Part shown: positions 32,085 to 41,466 of the stretch, piece by piece
Numbering within the stretch: the stretch's first letter is position 1
Layout: each line of letters starts with the position of its first letter
Assembly: GCF_020627745.1 (NCBI RefSeq)
Contig: NZ_JAHDGE010000014.1
Coordinates: 1-41,468, forward strand
DNA: 41,468 nt
Source of the DNA: Pseudooctadecabacter sp.
GTDB taxonomy: Bacteria; Pseudomonadota; Alphaproteobacteria; Rhodobacterales; Rhodobacteraceae
Reading direction: 5' to 3'
Notes under the pieces: generated by a model
The model's database searches: none
The model's input: the letters and a program-made list of their open reading frames with translations, nothing else
What the model was told of the DNA's origin: nothing
Translations under genes and position numbers: made by a program

Positions 32085-34298
32085 TCATGCAGTTTCTTGT
32101 TGCAACGCAGCTACGCTGGCGTCGATAGGAAGGGTGATGACAGCCATGGCACCATGGCGTCCTGTGGTGTCGAAAGCGGGTGCATCTGTCAGCGTCAGGG
32201 TGCCGCCGTGTTCGTCGATGATCTTTTTGACGATGGGCAGGCCAAGACCGGTGCCCTTGTCGCGGGTTGTCACGTAGGGTTCGAACAGCTTGGCGCGGTC
32301 TTCCGGCAGGCCGATGCCATTGTCCGCCACGGTGATTGTTGCATGGCTGTCGGCCACGGTCATGATGATGCGGATGCGGGGCGTAACCTCGACCTCGGGG
32401 GCGGTTTCCTGCAAGGTTTCAATGGCTTCGCCTGCGTTCTTGATCAGGTTGGTAAGGGCCTGCGTCATCATTGTGCTGTCCAGACTGGCCCAGATTGGGT
32501 CATCGGGGATGTCCACGTCGAACGCCACATCGGGCTGACCGGCGATCTGCAAGGTGGCGGCATCGCGCACCAAAGCGGTGATGTCATGGGTATGGCGGTC
32601 AGGCTCCGGCATGCGGGCAAATTTGGAAAATTCATCAACAATGCGTCGCAAGTCATTGGTTTGACGGACAATCACGTCGGTCAGTTGCGTCAGCGTCTCA
32701 TGATCCTCCACCGCGCGGTATTTGCGTTTGATCCGTTCCGCTGACAGTTGAATAGGCGTCAACGGGTTCTTGATTTCATGGGCAATACGACGCGCCACAT
32801 CGCCCCATGCGGCCATGCGTTGCGCCGATACCAGATCGGTCACGTCCTCGAACGCGACCACATAACCTTCCAGGGTGCCGTCTTCGCGCAGGCGCGGTGA
32901 CATGCGCACAAGCAGGCTTTCCTGCTGGCCGCCGCGCACAAGGTTTACCTGGCCTTGTGCCACGGGTTTCTGGCCGGTTGTCAAATCCTCGAAGAGGGTC
33001 GCAAACTCCGGCACTGCCACTGAAAGGGCCATGTTCTCGGCCCCTGTGACGTCCAGAAGACGGTTGGCGGATTTGTTGACGAAGGTCACCCGCCCTTCCG
33101 CGTCTACCCCCACAACCCCTGAAGGAACGGAAGAGAGCACGGAATCAAACAGCCGGCGGCGGCGTTCGATCTGACGGGTGTTGCTGAGCAACTCCTCACG
33201 CTGGCCCCGCAGTTGGGCGGTCATCTGATTGAAATAACGGCCAAGCTGGGCGATTTCGTCTTCGCCCTCTTCCTCGCGGACCCGCACGTTCAGATCCCCC
33301 GCACCGACCCTCTGGGACGCGCCCACAAGCCGCCCGATGGGCCGCGACAACCGTTCGGCAAACCACAGGCCCACCCAGACGGCCGCGATGATCAGGATAA
33401 GCGCGAACCCCAGATAGAACAGACCGAAATCGAACAATACGCGCCCCCGGTCATCCTCAAGCTGGTCATAAAGGGCGACAGTCGCCTGGGTTTCATCAAG
33501 AAGGGCAAGGATGTCGCCATCAACCGCGCGCGTCACGTAAAGGTACTTGTCGGTGAAGGCTTCAAGGGGGATCAGCGCGCGGAATTCGTTGTTTTCCCAA
33601 TCCTCGATAATGACGATTCCGTCTTCGCGCGACTGCGCCAGTTGCAACGCCGTCGGCTGTTCAAAGTAGAATTCATAAGACCGGTCACCTCGCGCCCAGA
33701 TTTCACCGGTGCCATCCAGCACGAAGGCTTCTGTCAGGCCGCGTTCGATCTGCGGCTGGACGCGCGCAAGGGCCTGACGGACCTCACCGCGTTCCATGAA
33801 AAACGTCTGCAGCCGTTCGGTGTTGAGGTATCCCGCAAGGCCAAAGCCGTCGCGCGCGACCTCTTGCCGGTGTTCTTCTTCATAGGCTTCGGCGGCCGCC
33901 AGCGAATTGCCGACCACATCGCGGACCCGTTCCGAAAACCAGCCCTCAAGCCCGATATTGATGGTCAGCACCGCAAAGACGGCGACCGCCACCGTGGGGA
34001 TCAAGGCAAGCAGACCGAACACACCGGTCAGGCGCAGGTGCAGGCGTGATCCGGCCGATTTCGCGCGTCGCGCAGCCACCATGGCGAAGACGCGGCTGAA
34101 CACCAGTGCGGCAATGACAAGCACATAGATGATATCGGCCAAAAGGATCAGACGCAGGGTGTCGGTGCGGCCCGTCTGGTCGAGAGGGCGCAGCGCAGTG
34201 ATCGTCAGGATCACCAGTACCGGGGCCAGCACCACAAGGATAACTGTCGCCGCGTTGCGGACGCTGCGACGTCTGCGCCAACGTGAAAACGCCAGCAT
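32085..34298 (-). CDS. ntrY: Sensor histidine kinase NtrY
   Basis: A membrane sensor kinase of about 737 residues. Two N-terminal hydrophobic helices (within about 15-80), a third near 90-115, a periplasmic domain, a further helix (GFALILIIAAVWVGLWF), a HAMP domain, a PAS domain (SSVPSGVVGVDAEGRVTFVN) and a HisKA domain with the phospho-histidine in [16 protein letters not shown] are visible, ending in an ATPase domain with GTGLGLPIVKKI. The frame extends to a TTG at 34346, but the ATG at 34298 gives a start like other NtrY proteins; neither has a strong ribosome site. It works with NtrX in control of nitrogen metabolism and, in some species, of respiration and the cell envelope. Confidence 0.92.
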   Translation of the reverse strand: MLAFSRWRRRRSVRNAATVILVVLAPVLVILTITALRPLDQTGRTDTLRLILLADIIYVLVIAALVFSRVFAMVAARRAKSAGSRLHLRLTGVFGLLALIPTVAVAVFAVLTINIGLEGWFSERVRDVVGNSLAAAEAYEEEHRQEVARDGFGLAGYLNTERLQTFFMERGEVRQALARVQPQIERGLTEAFVLDGTGEIWARGDRSYEFYFEQPTALQLAQSREDGIVIIEDWENNEFRALIPLEAFTDKYLYVTRAVDGDILALLDETQATVALYDQLEDDRGRVLFDFGLFYLGFALILIIAAVWVGLWFAERLSRPIGRLVGASQRVGAGDLNVRVREEEGEDEIAQLGRYFNQMTAQLRGQREELLSNTRQIERRRRLFDSVLSSVPSGVVGVDAEGRVTFVNKSANRLLDVTGAENMALSVAVPEFATLFEDLTTGQKPVAQGQVNLVRGGQQESLLVRMSPRLREDGTLEGYVVAFEDVTDLVSAQRMAAWGDVARRIAHEIKNPLTPIQLSAERIKRKYRAVEDHETLTQLTDVIVRQTNDLRRIVDEFSKFARMPEPDRHTHDITALVRDAATLQIAGQPDVAFDVDIPDDPIWASLDSTMMTQALTNLIKNAGEAIETLQETAPEVEVTPRIRIIMTVADSHATITVADNGIGLPEDRAKLFEPYVTTRDKGTGLGLPIVKKIIDEHGGTLTLTDAPAFDTTGRHGAMAVITLPIDASVAALQQETA

Positions 34299-34436
34299 AT
34301 TGATGCCCAAAAGGGATCGCTGCACGCGAATAGCCCCGCATTTCAAGGGCTTGCGTCATGACAACGCGGCCCACCGCCTGTTGATGTGGTCCTGCATCGG
34401 GATTTGCGTCCAATGGGCCACGGTTATGTTGCCCTT

Positions 34437-35795
34437 TTACATCAATTTGCGGCGGCGTGTCACGTGAATATCCAGATCGGTGATCTTTTTTCTCAAGGTA
34501 TTGCGGTTGATGCCCAAAAGCTCCGCACATTTAGCCTGATTGCCGGAGGTGGCGTCGAGGGCAATTTCGATCAAGGGGGCCTCGACCTCGCGCAGGACGC
34601 GCTGATACAGCCCCGGTGGCGGCAACATGCCCCCGTGCAGATCGAAATACCGCTTGAGGTGCTGTGCGACCGAACCGGACAGCTTGTCGGAATTGCCGGT
34701 TTGCAGGGGTTCGACAGCAGGTTGCGAGCCCAGCACCTGTTCCACCTCGGCGCGGCCGATTTCCTCATTTGTCGCGGTCACCACCAAGCGGCGGACGACG
34801 TTTTCCAACTGGCGGACATTGCCGGGCCAGGTATAGGCGCGCACCAGATCGACGGCGGTCTGGCCTAAGGCACGTGCGGGGGCACCTTCGCGTTCGGCGC
34901 GGGCCAGAAAATGTTCGGCCAGAAGCGGAATGTCGTCCACGCGGTCGCGCAGCGGCGGCACCGTAATGGTGACCCCTGCCAGCCGGTAATACAGGTCTTC
35001 GCGAACTTTGCCGTCCTCCAAAGCCTCCAGCAGGTCAGACCGCGATGTGGCCATGATGCGCGGTGCAGTGTCGCCCAACGCATCCAGCATCCGTACGATG
35101 CGGGCCTGCGTGTCCATGGGCAAATCGCCCACTTCGTCAAACACCAATGACCCGCCCTTTGCGCGTGACAACAGCGATGACGGCCCGTCCATGCCTTCAA
35201 GATCCGCAGCCGAGGCCACCACAAAGGGCAGCGACCGGCGGTCGGAAAAGTCGTGGATCGCGCGGGCAATCAGGCTTTTGCCCGTGCCGCTTTCGCCGGT
35301 GACCAGAACCGACAGCGGCGTGTTCATCACCCGTGCCACCAGACGGTACAGCGCCTGCATGGCGGCGGTGCGGCCCACCAGTGGCAGATCGTCTGCCTCC
35401 CCCTCCTCGGTGCGCGGGACCGGTGCCCGTTGCTTGATCTCAAGCGCACGGGCGGAGCGTTTCATCAAATCCGGCAAATCAAACGGTTTTGGCAGATAGT
35501 CATAGGCATCCGCCTCGGCCGCCTGGATGGCCGTCATGATTGTGTTCTGGGCAGAGATGACGATGACAGGCAGACCGGGGCGGGCCTCGGCGATTTTGGG
35601 CAGTTGTTCCAGCCCGTTGCCATCCGGCATGACCACATCGGAAATCACCAGATCGCCTTTGCCTTCCTCGATCCAGCGCATCAAGGTCACCAGGGATGAT
35701 GTGGCGTGAACCTTGCAGCCTGCCCGCGTCAGGGCCTGTGTCAGAACTGTCCGAATGGTGCGGTCGTCATCTGCGACCAGTACTGTTCCATCCAT
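34437..35795 (-). CDS. ntrC: Nitrogen regulator NtrC lacking the GAFTGA loop
   Basis: A 452-residue regulator. The receiver has D53 in [13 protein letters not shown]. The AAA+ domain keeps Walker A (GESGTGKS, 167-174) and Walker B ([11 protein letters not shown]220-E221), but the segment that normally holds GAFTGA is replaced by a shorter one ([16 protein letters not shown], 200-215). The C-terminal Fis-type HTH is [20 protein letters not shown]. In Rhodobacter capsulatus, NtrC likewise lacks GAFTGA and is known to activate sigma-70 promoters, so the same is expected here. The start overlaps the ntrB stop by one base (TAATG). Confidence 0.94.
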   Translation of the reverse strand: MDGTVLVADDDRTIRTVLTQALTRAGCKVHATSSLVTLMRWIEEGKGDLVISDVVMPDGNGLEQLPKIAEARPGLPVIVISAQNTIMTAIQAAEADAYDYLPKPFDLPDLMKRSARALEIKQRAPVPRTEEGEADDLPLVGRTAAMQALYRLVARVMNTPLSVLVTGESGTGKSLIARAIHDFSDRRSLPFVVASAADLEGMDGPSSLLSRAKGGSLVFDEVGDLPMDTQARIVRMLDALGDTAPRIMATSRSDLLEALEDGKVREDLYYRLAGVTITVPPLRDRVDDIPLLAEHFLARAEREGAPARALGQTAVDLVRAYTWPGNVRQLENVVRRLVVTATNEEIGRAEVEQVLGSQPAVEPLQTGNSDKLSGSVAQHLKRYFDLHGGMLPPPGLYQRVLREVEAPLIEIALDATSGNQAKCAELLGINRNTLRKKITDLDIHVTRRRKLM

Positions 35796-36889
35796 TAGGT
35801 GTCTCCGGTGTTTGCGGTGAACGGGGTGTCTTTGGGCACGGTGGGCAGGGATACGCGGAACACGGTTTTGCCGGGCACGCTGTCGACGGAAATCCAGCCG
35901 CCCACATCCGCGATCAGTTTGCTGACCAAGGCAAGGCCAAGGCCGGTGCCGTTTTCCTTGCCGGAAATGAAGGGTTCGAACACGTCGGCGGCAATATCGG
36001 GCGGCAGGCCCGGGCCGTCGTCGATGATTTCGACCTGCAAGGGCAGCCGCGCGCCGCTGCCGTCTTTGCGCTGCACCCGCAAGGAGGGTTCGTAGAACGT
36101 CCGCAACCGGATTGACCCGCCCGGCCCGCCGACCTCGGACGCGTTTTTCAGCAGGTTCAGGAACACCTGCAAAAGCTGGTCGGCATCCGCAAAGGTGTGT
36201 GGCAAAGACGGATCGTAGTCCTCGATCATCATCATATGTGCGCCAAACCCGACCGAGGCCGATTGCCGCGCGCGGTCCAGCACATCGTGAATGTTGACCG
36301 GCGCGCGGTTGGGCGGCTGTACGTTGCCGAACTGTTCGACCTGTTCGAGCAATTTGACGATGCGGCGGGATTCCTCGACGATCAGATCCGTCAATTCACG
36401 GTCGCCGTTGGACAGGGTCATCGACAGCAGTTGCGCCGCCCCTGTGATCCCCGCCAGCGGATTCTTGATTTCATGGGCCAGCATTTCGGCCATGCCGATG
36501 GCGGACCGCGCAGCACGCACGGATTGCGCGGATTTTGTCATCCGCGACGCCATTTCGCGCGGCTCGAAAATCATCAGCATCTGCGTGCCGCCATCAGGCT
36601 GGCCGTCATCCTGAAGCGGGGCGAACTGGATGTTGCATTGCAGGGGCGGACGTTCTCCGCTGCCCACATCCACGTCATTGACAAAAAGGGAGGTGCGGTT
36701 GGCGCTGGCGCGGGCATAGGCGCCCTCGATCGGGGCGTCGATCATGACCTTGTCCCAAACCGGCGCCCCCGTCAGCGATTTGGCGGACAGGTTCAGAAAA
36801 CTTTCCGCCGCAGGGTTGCTGTCCGCGATGGTGTCATCCGCATTCAAAAGCAGCGCCGGCACCGGAAGGGAATTCCAAAGCGCATTCAT
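35795..36889 (-). CDS. ntrB: Nitrogen regulation sensor kinase NtrB
   Basis: A 364-residue soluble histidine kinase/phosphatase that sets NtrC phosphorylation under control of PII proteins. An N-terminal PAS domain (about 1-125, [18 protein letters not shown]) is followed by the HisKA motif [20 protein letters not shown] with the phospho-histidine, the N-box NLLKNASE, the G1 box DDGPGL and the G2 box [12 protein letters not shown]. The start overlaps the dusB stop by four bases (ATGA) and the stop overlaps ntrC by one, so dusB-ntrB-ntrC form one coupled unit, like the nifR3-ntrB-ntrC operon of Rhodobacter capsulatus. Confidence 0.95.
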   Translation of the reverse strand: MNALWNSLPVPALLLNADDTIADSNPAAESFLNLSAKSLTGAPVWDKVMIDAPIEGAYARASANRTSLFVNDVDVGSGERPPLQCNIQFAPLQDDGQPDGGTQMLMIFEPREMASRMTKSAQSVRAARSAIGMAEMLAHEIKNPLAGITGAAQLLSMTLSNGDRELTDLIVEESRRIVKLLEQVEQFGNVQPPNRAPVNIHDVLDRARQSASVGFGAHMMMIEDYDPSLPHTFADADQLLQVFLNLLKNASEVGGPGGSIRLRTFYEPSLRVQRKDGSGARLPLQVEIIDDGPGLPPDIAADVFEPFISGKENGTGLGLALVSKLIADVGGWISVDSVPGKTVFRVSLPTVPKDTPFTANTGDT

Positions 36890-37863
36890 GCGGCGACCCG
36901 TTCGGTCAGGGCATCAGGAAGCATCGCCAGCACCCGTTTGGGGTCGCGCTCGGTCAGCACCGCCTTGCGCAGGGCCGGATCGGGGGCCGTCTGATCCATG
37001 TACCAGCCCAGATGTTTGCGCGCGGTCTTGCTGCCCAGCTCCGCGCCGTAAAACGTCAGCATGTCTTCGTAGTGGGCCGCCACCATATCGACAAAGGCAT
37101 CCCCGCGCGGGGCAGGTTCCGGCATCGCCCCTGCCAGACCCGCCGCCACATCGCGCAGCACCCACGGCCGCCCTTGTGCGCCGCGCCCGATCATCACGCC
37201 GTCCCCGCCAGAGGCAGACAATGCCGCCTTGGCCGTGGCCACATCAACGATATCCCCGTTGGCGATGACCGGAATGCGCACCGCGTCCTTAACCGCCCGT
37301 ATCGCGGCCCAATCGGCGTTGCCCTTGTAAAACTGACACCGCGTGCGCCCGTGGATGACAATGCGTTTGATGCCGGCGCCCTCGGCCCGCCTTGCCAGAT
37401 CGGGCGCGTTGTGCAGCGTGTCATCCCAGCCCAGCCGCGTCTTCAACGTCACGGGGATCGCCACAGCCCCCACGACCGCCTCAATCAACGTCAGCGCGTG
37501 ATCGAGATCGCGCAGCAACGCGGAACCAGAATAACCGTTCGTCACCTTCTTGGCAGGGCAGCCCATGTTGATGTCGATCATCGCCGCCCCGTTGCCTTCG
37601 ACCGTGCGGGCGGCTTCGGCCATCCAGTAGGCATCACGACCGGCCAGCTGGACGGCAGTGTTGGCCTGATCAAACCCCAGTTCCGCCTTTTCGCGCACGC
37701 CGGGTTTCGCCTGCACCATTTCCTGACTGGCCACCATTTCCGACACGACCCAACCGGCCCCAAAGGACGCAACCAATTTGCGAAACGGCAAATCGGTGAT
37801 GCCCGCCAGCGGGGCAAGGGCCACGGGGGATTTGGGATCGTGCAACAAAATGTCTTGCGTCAT
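36886..37863 (-). CDS. dusB: tRNA-dihydrouridine synthase DusB (NifR3)
   Basis: A 325-residue FMN-dependent enzyme that reduces uridine to dihydrouridine in tRNA. The FMN-binding N-terminal strand is [13 protein letters not shown]. The catalytic cysteine lies in [19 protein letters not shown], followed by KTRLGWDD and the phosphate-binding region [11 protein letters not shown] and [13 protein letters not shown]. The frame is open to 37932; the ATG at 37863 gives the expected N-terminus ([11 protein letters not shown]). First gene of the dusB-ntrB-ntrC unit, divergent from ispDF. Confidence 0.94.
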   Translation of the reverse strand: MTQDILLHDPKSPVALAPLAGITDLPFRKLVASFGAGWVVSEMVASQEMVQAKPGVREKAELGFDQANTAVQLAGRDAYWMAEAARTVEGNGAAMIDINMGCPAKKVTNGYSGSALLRDLDHALTLIEAVVGAVAIPVTLKTRLGWDDTLHNAPDLARRAEGAGIKRIVIHGRTRCQFYKGNADWAAIRAVKDAVRIPVIANGDIVDVATAKAALSASGGDGVMIGRGAQGRPWVLRDVAAGLAGAMPEPAPRGDAFVDMVAAHYEDMLTFYGAELGSKTARKHLGWYMDQTAPDPALRKAVLTERDPKRVLAMLPDALTERVAA

Positions 37864-38016
37864 GTCATTGTGGTATCCCCAAGCTCCCCATGCCGCAAGC
37901 AAACCGGCATAAAAATTAGGCGCGAAACACATATCGCTTAAAAATGAGGCAGCAAGAGTGCACCCCCTTCCCCAGCAAGACAGCGCCGCCTACAAAGGCT
38001 GAAGTTTATCAACGGG
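37864..38016. promoter_or_regulatory. Divergent promoter region of dusB-ntrBC and ispDF-pgpA-cinA
   Basis: This 153-bp gap must hold both promoters. An AT-rich patch occurs around 37910-37945. I see no CGCC-N9-GGCG dyad, Pho box or strong hairpin, so nothing suggests NtrC autoregulation at this spot. Confidence 0.3.
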
Positions 38017-39153
38017 ATGCCCATGAAAACCGCCGCTATCATTGTCGCTGCAGGGCGCGGAACCCGCGCTGGCGGTCCGCTGCCGAAACAATGGCAGCAA
38101 ATTGCCGGATGCACGGTTGTTGAGCATACGCTGGCGATTTTCGAGGCACATGCAGCCGTGGATGACATCGTGGTCGTGATTTCCCCCGATGATGACGGCC
38201 TTGCCCGCGAACTGGGCCTGTTTGATCGTGCGACAGTTGTCACAGGCGGCGCGGAACGGTCTGCCTCGGTACGGTCCGGATTGGCGGCCACACAGGCCGA
38301 TCTGGTCTTGATCCACGATGCGGCGCGCTGTTGCGTCCCGCCTGAGGTGATTGACCGCGTCTTGGCCGCGTTGAGCATCCACCCTGCCGCCGCCCCTGCG
38401 TTGGCTGTCACCGATGCCCTGTGGACCGGCGCAAAGGGCCGCGTCACGGGGGTGCAGGACCGCACCGGCCTTTACCGCGCGCAGACCCCGCAGGGGTTCC
38501 ACCGTGCAGCCATCGCCGCCGCCCATGACACCCACGGGTCCGGTGCCGCCGACGATGTGGAGGTCGCCCGCCGCGCGGGTCTGGACGTTTCCATCGTTGA
38601 GGGCGATGAACGCAACCTGAAGATCACGACACCGGGCGACTTTGCCCGCGCCGCAGCCCTATTGGAGACGACGATGGACATCAGAACAGGCAACGGCTTT
38701 GACGTGCACCGGTTTGGCCCCGGCGATCATGTGGTGCTGTGTGGTGTGACCGTTCCGTTTGATCGCGGCCTTCAGGGCCATTCGGATGCGGATGTGGGGA
38801 TGCATACGGTGACGGACGCGATCTACGGCGCGCTGTGTCGCGGCGACATCGGCCAGCATTTCCCGCCCAGTGATCCGCAATGGAAGGGGGCGGCCAGCCA
38901 TATTTTCCTTGAACACGCATGCCAGTTGGCGCGCGACATGGGCTATTCCATCACCCATATGGATTGCACGTTGATCTGCGAATTTCCCAAAATCGGCCCG
39001 GTGGCCCAAGACATGCGGGCCGAAATGGCGCGCATCATGGCGCTGGATATCGACCGTGTCAGCGTCAAGGCGACCACATCGGAACGACTGGGCTTTACCG
39101 GTCGCGGCGAAGGCATCGCGGCGCTGGCCACTGTCACACTGGTGAAATCATGA
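38017..39153 (+). CDS. ispDF: Bifunctional IspD/IspF (MEP cytidylyltransferase and MECDP synthase)
   Basis: A 378-residue fusion catalysing two non-consecutive steps of the MEP isoprenoid pathway. Residues about 3-222 are IspD, with the CTP-binding loop [17 protein letters not shown] and LIHDAARC. Residues about 226-378 are IspF, opening with [14 protein letters not shown] and carrying the metal ligands in GFDVH and the following [20 protein letters not shown]. The fusion is normal in Alphaproteobacteria. Two close ATGs (38017, 38023) are possible starts, without a strong ribosome site favouring either. The stop overlaps pgpA by four bases. Confidence 0.95.
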   Translation: MPMKTAAIIVAAGRGTRAGGPLPKQWQQIAGCTVVEHTLAIFEAHAAVDDIVVVISPDDDGLARELGLFDRATVVTGGAERSASVRSGLAATQADLVLIHDAARCCVPPEVIDRVLAALSIHPAAAPALAVTDALWTGAKGRVTGVQDRTGLYRAQTPQGFHRAAIAAAHDTHGSGAADDVEVARRAGLDVSIVEGDERNLKITTPGDFARAAALLETTMDIRTGNGFDVHRFGPGDHVVLCGVTVPFDRGLQGHSDADVGMHTVTDAIYGALCRGDIGQHFPPSDPQWKGAASHIFLEHACQLARDMGYSITHMDCTLICEFPKIGPVAQDMRAEMARIMALDIDRVSVKATTSERLGFTGRGEGIAALATVTLVKS

Positions 39154-39656
39154 AAGCCAACACCATGAAAGATCGCTGGGCCGAAATCACAGCCACCTAT
39201 TTTTACGTGGGCTATCTGAAACCCGCGCCCGGCACCTGGGGGTCACTGGCCGCCCTGCCCTTGGCATGGCTGATCTACGCGATAGGCGGTGTCTGGCTGA
39301 TGGCGCTGGCGATCCCGGCCACTTACGTCAAAGGCTATCTCGCCACGAAATGGATGACCCAAGGCCGCGACAACCATGACCCGTCAGAAATCGTAATTGA
39401 TGAGGTCGTGGGCCAATGGATCGCCCTGATGCCGGTGTTTATCGGGGCCGCCCACGCAGGTGTCTCCGCGCTGGCGCTCTGGCCCGGCTGGATTGCGGCT
39501 TTTGTGTTGTTTCGCCTGTTCGACATCACCAAACCCGGCCCCGTGGGCTGGGCCGACCGCAAGGACAATGCCACCGGCGTGATGCTGGACGATGTCATCG
39601 CAGGGCTGCTGGCAGCGGTCTGTGTGGCGGCGCTGGGGGCGCTTTGGCATGGCTGA
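39150..39656 (+). CDS. pgpA: Phosphatidylglycerophosphatase A
   Basis: A 168-residue inner-membrane phosphatase that makes phosphatidylglycerol from its phosphate precursor. The family opening [20 protein letters not shown], the acidic motif [17 protein letters not shown] and the [16 protein letters not shown] segment are all present, along with three to four hydrophobic helices. The ATG at 39150 overlaps the ispDF stop (ATGA). It ends 8 bases inside the start of the CinA-family gene, which continues a compact three-gene unit. Confidence 0.94.
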   Translation: MKANTMKDRWAEITATYFYVGYLKPAPGTWGSLAALPLAWLIYAIGGVWLMALAIPATYVKGYLATKWMTQGRDNHDPSEIVIDEVVGQWIALMPVFIGAAHAGVSALALWPGWIAAFVLFRLFDITKPGPVGWADRKDNATGVMLDDVIAGLLAAVCVAALGALWHG

Positions 39657-40143
39657 GGCGACCGCAAAAGAGGTGATCGCGGCCCTCACCGCGCGCGGCT
39701 GGAAACTGGCGACCGCCGAAAGCTGCACCGCCGGGCTGATCTCATGGGCGGTGACCGAAGAACCCGGATCATCGGCCGTTTTTGATCGCGGATTTGTCAC
39801 CTATTCCAACGCGGCCAAAACCGACATGCTGGGCGTGCCGCCCAAACTGATCGACGCCCATGGGGCGGTTTCCGAACGGGTCGCCAAGGAAATGGCGAAA
39901 GGCGCGCGGATGCGGTCCATGGCGCAGATCGCCGTATCCGTCACGGGCATCGCGGGCCCTGGTGGATCAGAGTTCAAACCCGAGGGCCGTGTGTGTTTTG
40001 GCCTGTCCACGATTGATGGCAAATCGCACGTCGAAACCGTTGATTTCGGCGCCATCGGGCGTGCCAATGTGCGTGCGCAGACCGCAGCACATGCCCTGTC
40101 ACTGGTCTGTCGCGCCTGCGCACAAGGATTGCCCTTTTCGTAA
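39649..40143 (+). CDS. CinA C-terminal family protein (nicotinamide-nucleotide amidase, PncC type)
   Basis: A 164-residue stand-alone form of the CinA C-terminal domain. Motifs are TAESCTAGLISWAVTEEPGSSAVFDRGFVTYSN and SVTGIAGPGGSEFKPEGRVCFG. Proteins of this type (PncC/YgaD) deamidate nicotinamide mononucleotide to nicotinate mononucleotide, recycling pyridine nucleotides. The N-terminal molybdopterin-binding-like CinA domain is absent, which is usual in Proteobacteria. It overlaps pgpA by eight bases, so it is probably translated from the same mRNA. Confidence 0.92.
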   Translation: MAEATAKEVIAALTARGWKLATAESCTAGLISWAVTEEPGSSAVFDRGFVTYSNAAKTDMLGVPPKLIDAHGAVSERVAKEMAKGARMRSMAQIAVSVTGIAGPGGSEFKPEGRVCFGLSTIDGKSHVETVDFGAIGRANVRAQTAAHALSLVCRACAQGLPFS

Positions 40144-40284
40144 GCAAAGACCAAAAATGTCGCCTTAATTTTAGGCGATATGCAATGTGCCTGCAAAATC
40201 AGCACCGCTAAGGCCGCACGCCTCTTTTTCAGCGCCTGCGAATCCGGTTTGACGCGCGGCAACTGAAAATAAGGGGACAGTCAA
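40144..40284 (+). promoter_or_regulatory. amtB upstream region with an NtrC-type dyad
   Basis: The dyad CGCC-N9-GGCG (40161-40177), within the wider TCGCCT/AGGCGA inverted repeat (40160-40178), lies about 108 bases before the amtB start. This fits the form I recall for Rhodobacter capsulatus NtrC sites. A poorer half-matching CGCC-N9-GCGC occurs at 40219-40235. The main dyad has an AT-rich centre and no T-tract after it, so a cinA terminator is less likely. A TTGACG at 40249-40254 could be a -35 element, but no matching -10 is evident. Confidence 0.55.
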
Positions 40285-41466
40285 ATGAACGCAGCGGATA
40301 CCGCTTGGATTATCGTGGCCACAGCCTTGGTGCTGTTTATGACCCTGCCGGGTCTGGCTTTGTTTTACGGTGGGCTTGTGCGCGCGCGCAACGTGCTCAG
40401 CGTGTTTATGCAGTGTTTCGGCATTGCCTGCCTGATGAGCATTCTGTGGCTTGTCGCGGGGTATTCCATCGCCTTTGGCGACGGCAACGCCTATTGGGGC
40501 GGCCTTGGTAAGGCGTTCCTGAGCGGCGTTGATGAAGACACTATGGCGGGCAACATCCCCGAAGTGCTGTTCTTCGCCTTCCAGATGACCTTTGCCATCA
40601 TCACCCCTGCGCTGATCGTGGGCGCCTATGTGGAACGCATCCGCTTTGGTTTTGTGATGCTGTTCTCCGCGCTGTGGATGCTGATTTGTTATGCGCCTGT
40701 GGCCCACTGGATCTGGGGCGGCGGCATGCTGTCCGGCGGTGAAGGGGCTTTGTTTGCCGAAGGCGTGAACGACTTTGCCGGTGGTATCGTCGTGCACCAG
40801 ACGGCTGGTATCGCGGCCCTGATCGTGGCGGCATTCCTCGGCGGGCGTCGTGACAAGGGCAAGCCGCCGCACAACCCCGGCATGGTGATGATCGGGGCCG
40901 CGATGCTGTGGGTCGGTTGGTTCGGCTTCAATGGCGGGTCCGAACTGGCGGCCAATGGCTCGGCCGCGATGGCGCTGACGGTGACGCATTTGTCGGCTGC
41001 AACAGCTTCCCTCACCTGGATTTTGTGGGAGCGTATCCGCTTTGGCAAAACCTCCCTCGTGGGGCTGGTCACCGGTACAATCGCGGGTCTGGCGTCGATC
41101 ACCCCGGCCTCCGGCTCTGTCGGTCCGGTTGAGGCGCTGATCATCGGCGGCATCGCTGGCATCCTGTGTCAGGAACTGTGTTCCGTGGTCAAGAATATCC
41201 TCAACATCGACGACACGCTGGACGTTTTCGCGGTCCACGGTGTGGGCGGCATGTTCGGCATCATCATGCTGGCGGTCTTCGGTTATGCCGATTGGACAGC
41301 CCAGCTGGGTGGTCTGGCCGTGGTCGGCATCTGGACGATCGTGACCACCACCGTGATCGTTCTGGTCGCCAAGGCCGTCTTCCCGATCCGCGTCAGCGAA
41401 GAGGACGAACATTCCGGCCTCGATATCACATCGCACGGCGAACGCGCCTACGACATGACCAGCTGA
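40285..41466 (+). CDS. amtB: Ammonium transporter AmtB
   Basis: A 393-residue inner-membrane ammonium channel of the Amt/Rh family, with about eleven hydrophobic helices. The twin conduction histidines are seen in FAGGIVVHQTAG and DVFAVHGVGG, and ALFYGGLVRARNVLS near the start is characteristic. It has no cleavable signal peptide, unlike E. coli AmtB. AAGGGGA precedes the ATG. There is no glnK beside it: the upstream neighbour is the CinA-family gene, and the window ends two bases after the stop, so a downstream partner cannot be excluded. The NtrC-type dyad upstream suggests induction under nitrogen limitation. Confidence 0.95.
   Translation: MNAADTAWIIVATALVLFMTLPGLALFYGGLVRARNVLSVFMQCFGIACLMSILWLVAGYSIAFGDGNAYWGGLGKAFLSGVDEDTMAGNIPEVLFFAFQMTFAIITPALIVGAYVERIRFGFVMLFSALWMLICYAPVAHWIWGGGMLSGGEGALFAEGVNDFAGGIVVHQTAGIAALIVAAFLGGRRDKGKPPHNPGMVMIGAAMLWVGWFGFNGGSELAANGSAAMALTVTHLSAATASLTWILWERIRFGKTSLVGLVTGTIAGLASITPASGSVGPVEALIIGGIAGILCQELCSVVKNILNIDDTLDVFAVHGVGGMFGIIMLAVFGYADWTAQLGGLAVVGIWTIVTTTVIVLVAKAVFPIRVSEEDEHSGLDITSHGERAYDMTS

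Noticed and set aside
40160-40178. Reading the dyad after the CinA-family gene as a simple terminator
   Set aside because: The loop is AT-rich but no T-tract follows the stem; spacing and location fit a regulator site better, though a terminator role is not fully excluded.
40171-41436. 421-codon minus-strand frame across amtB
   Set aside because: Antisense shadow of amtB; polar and histidine-rich without domain structure.
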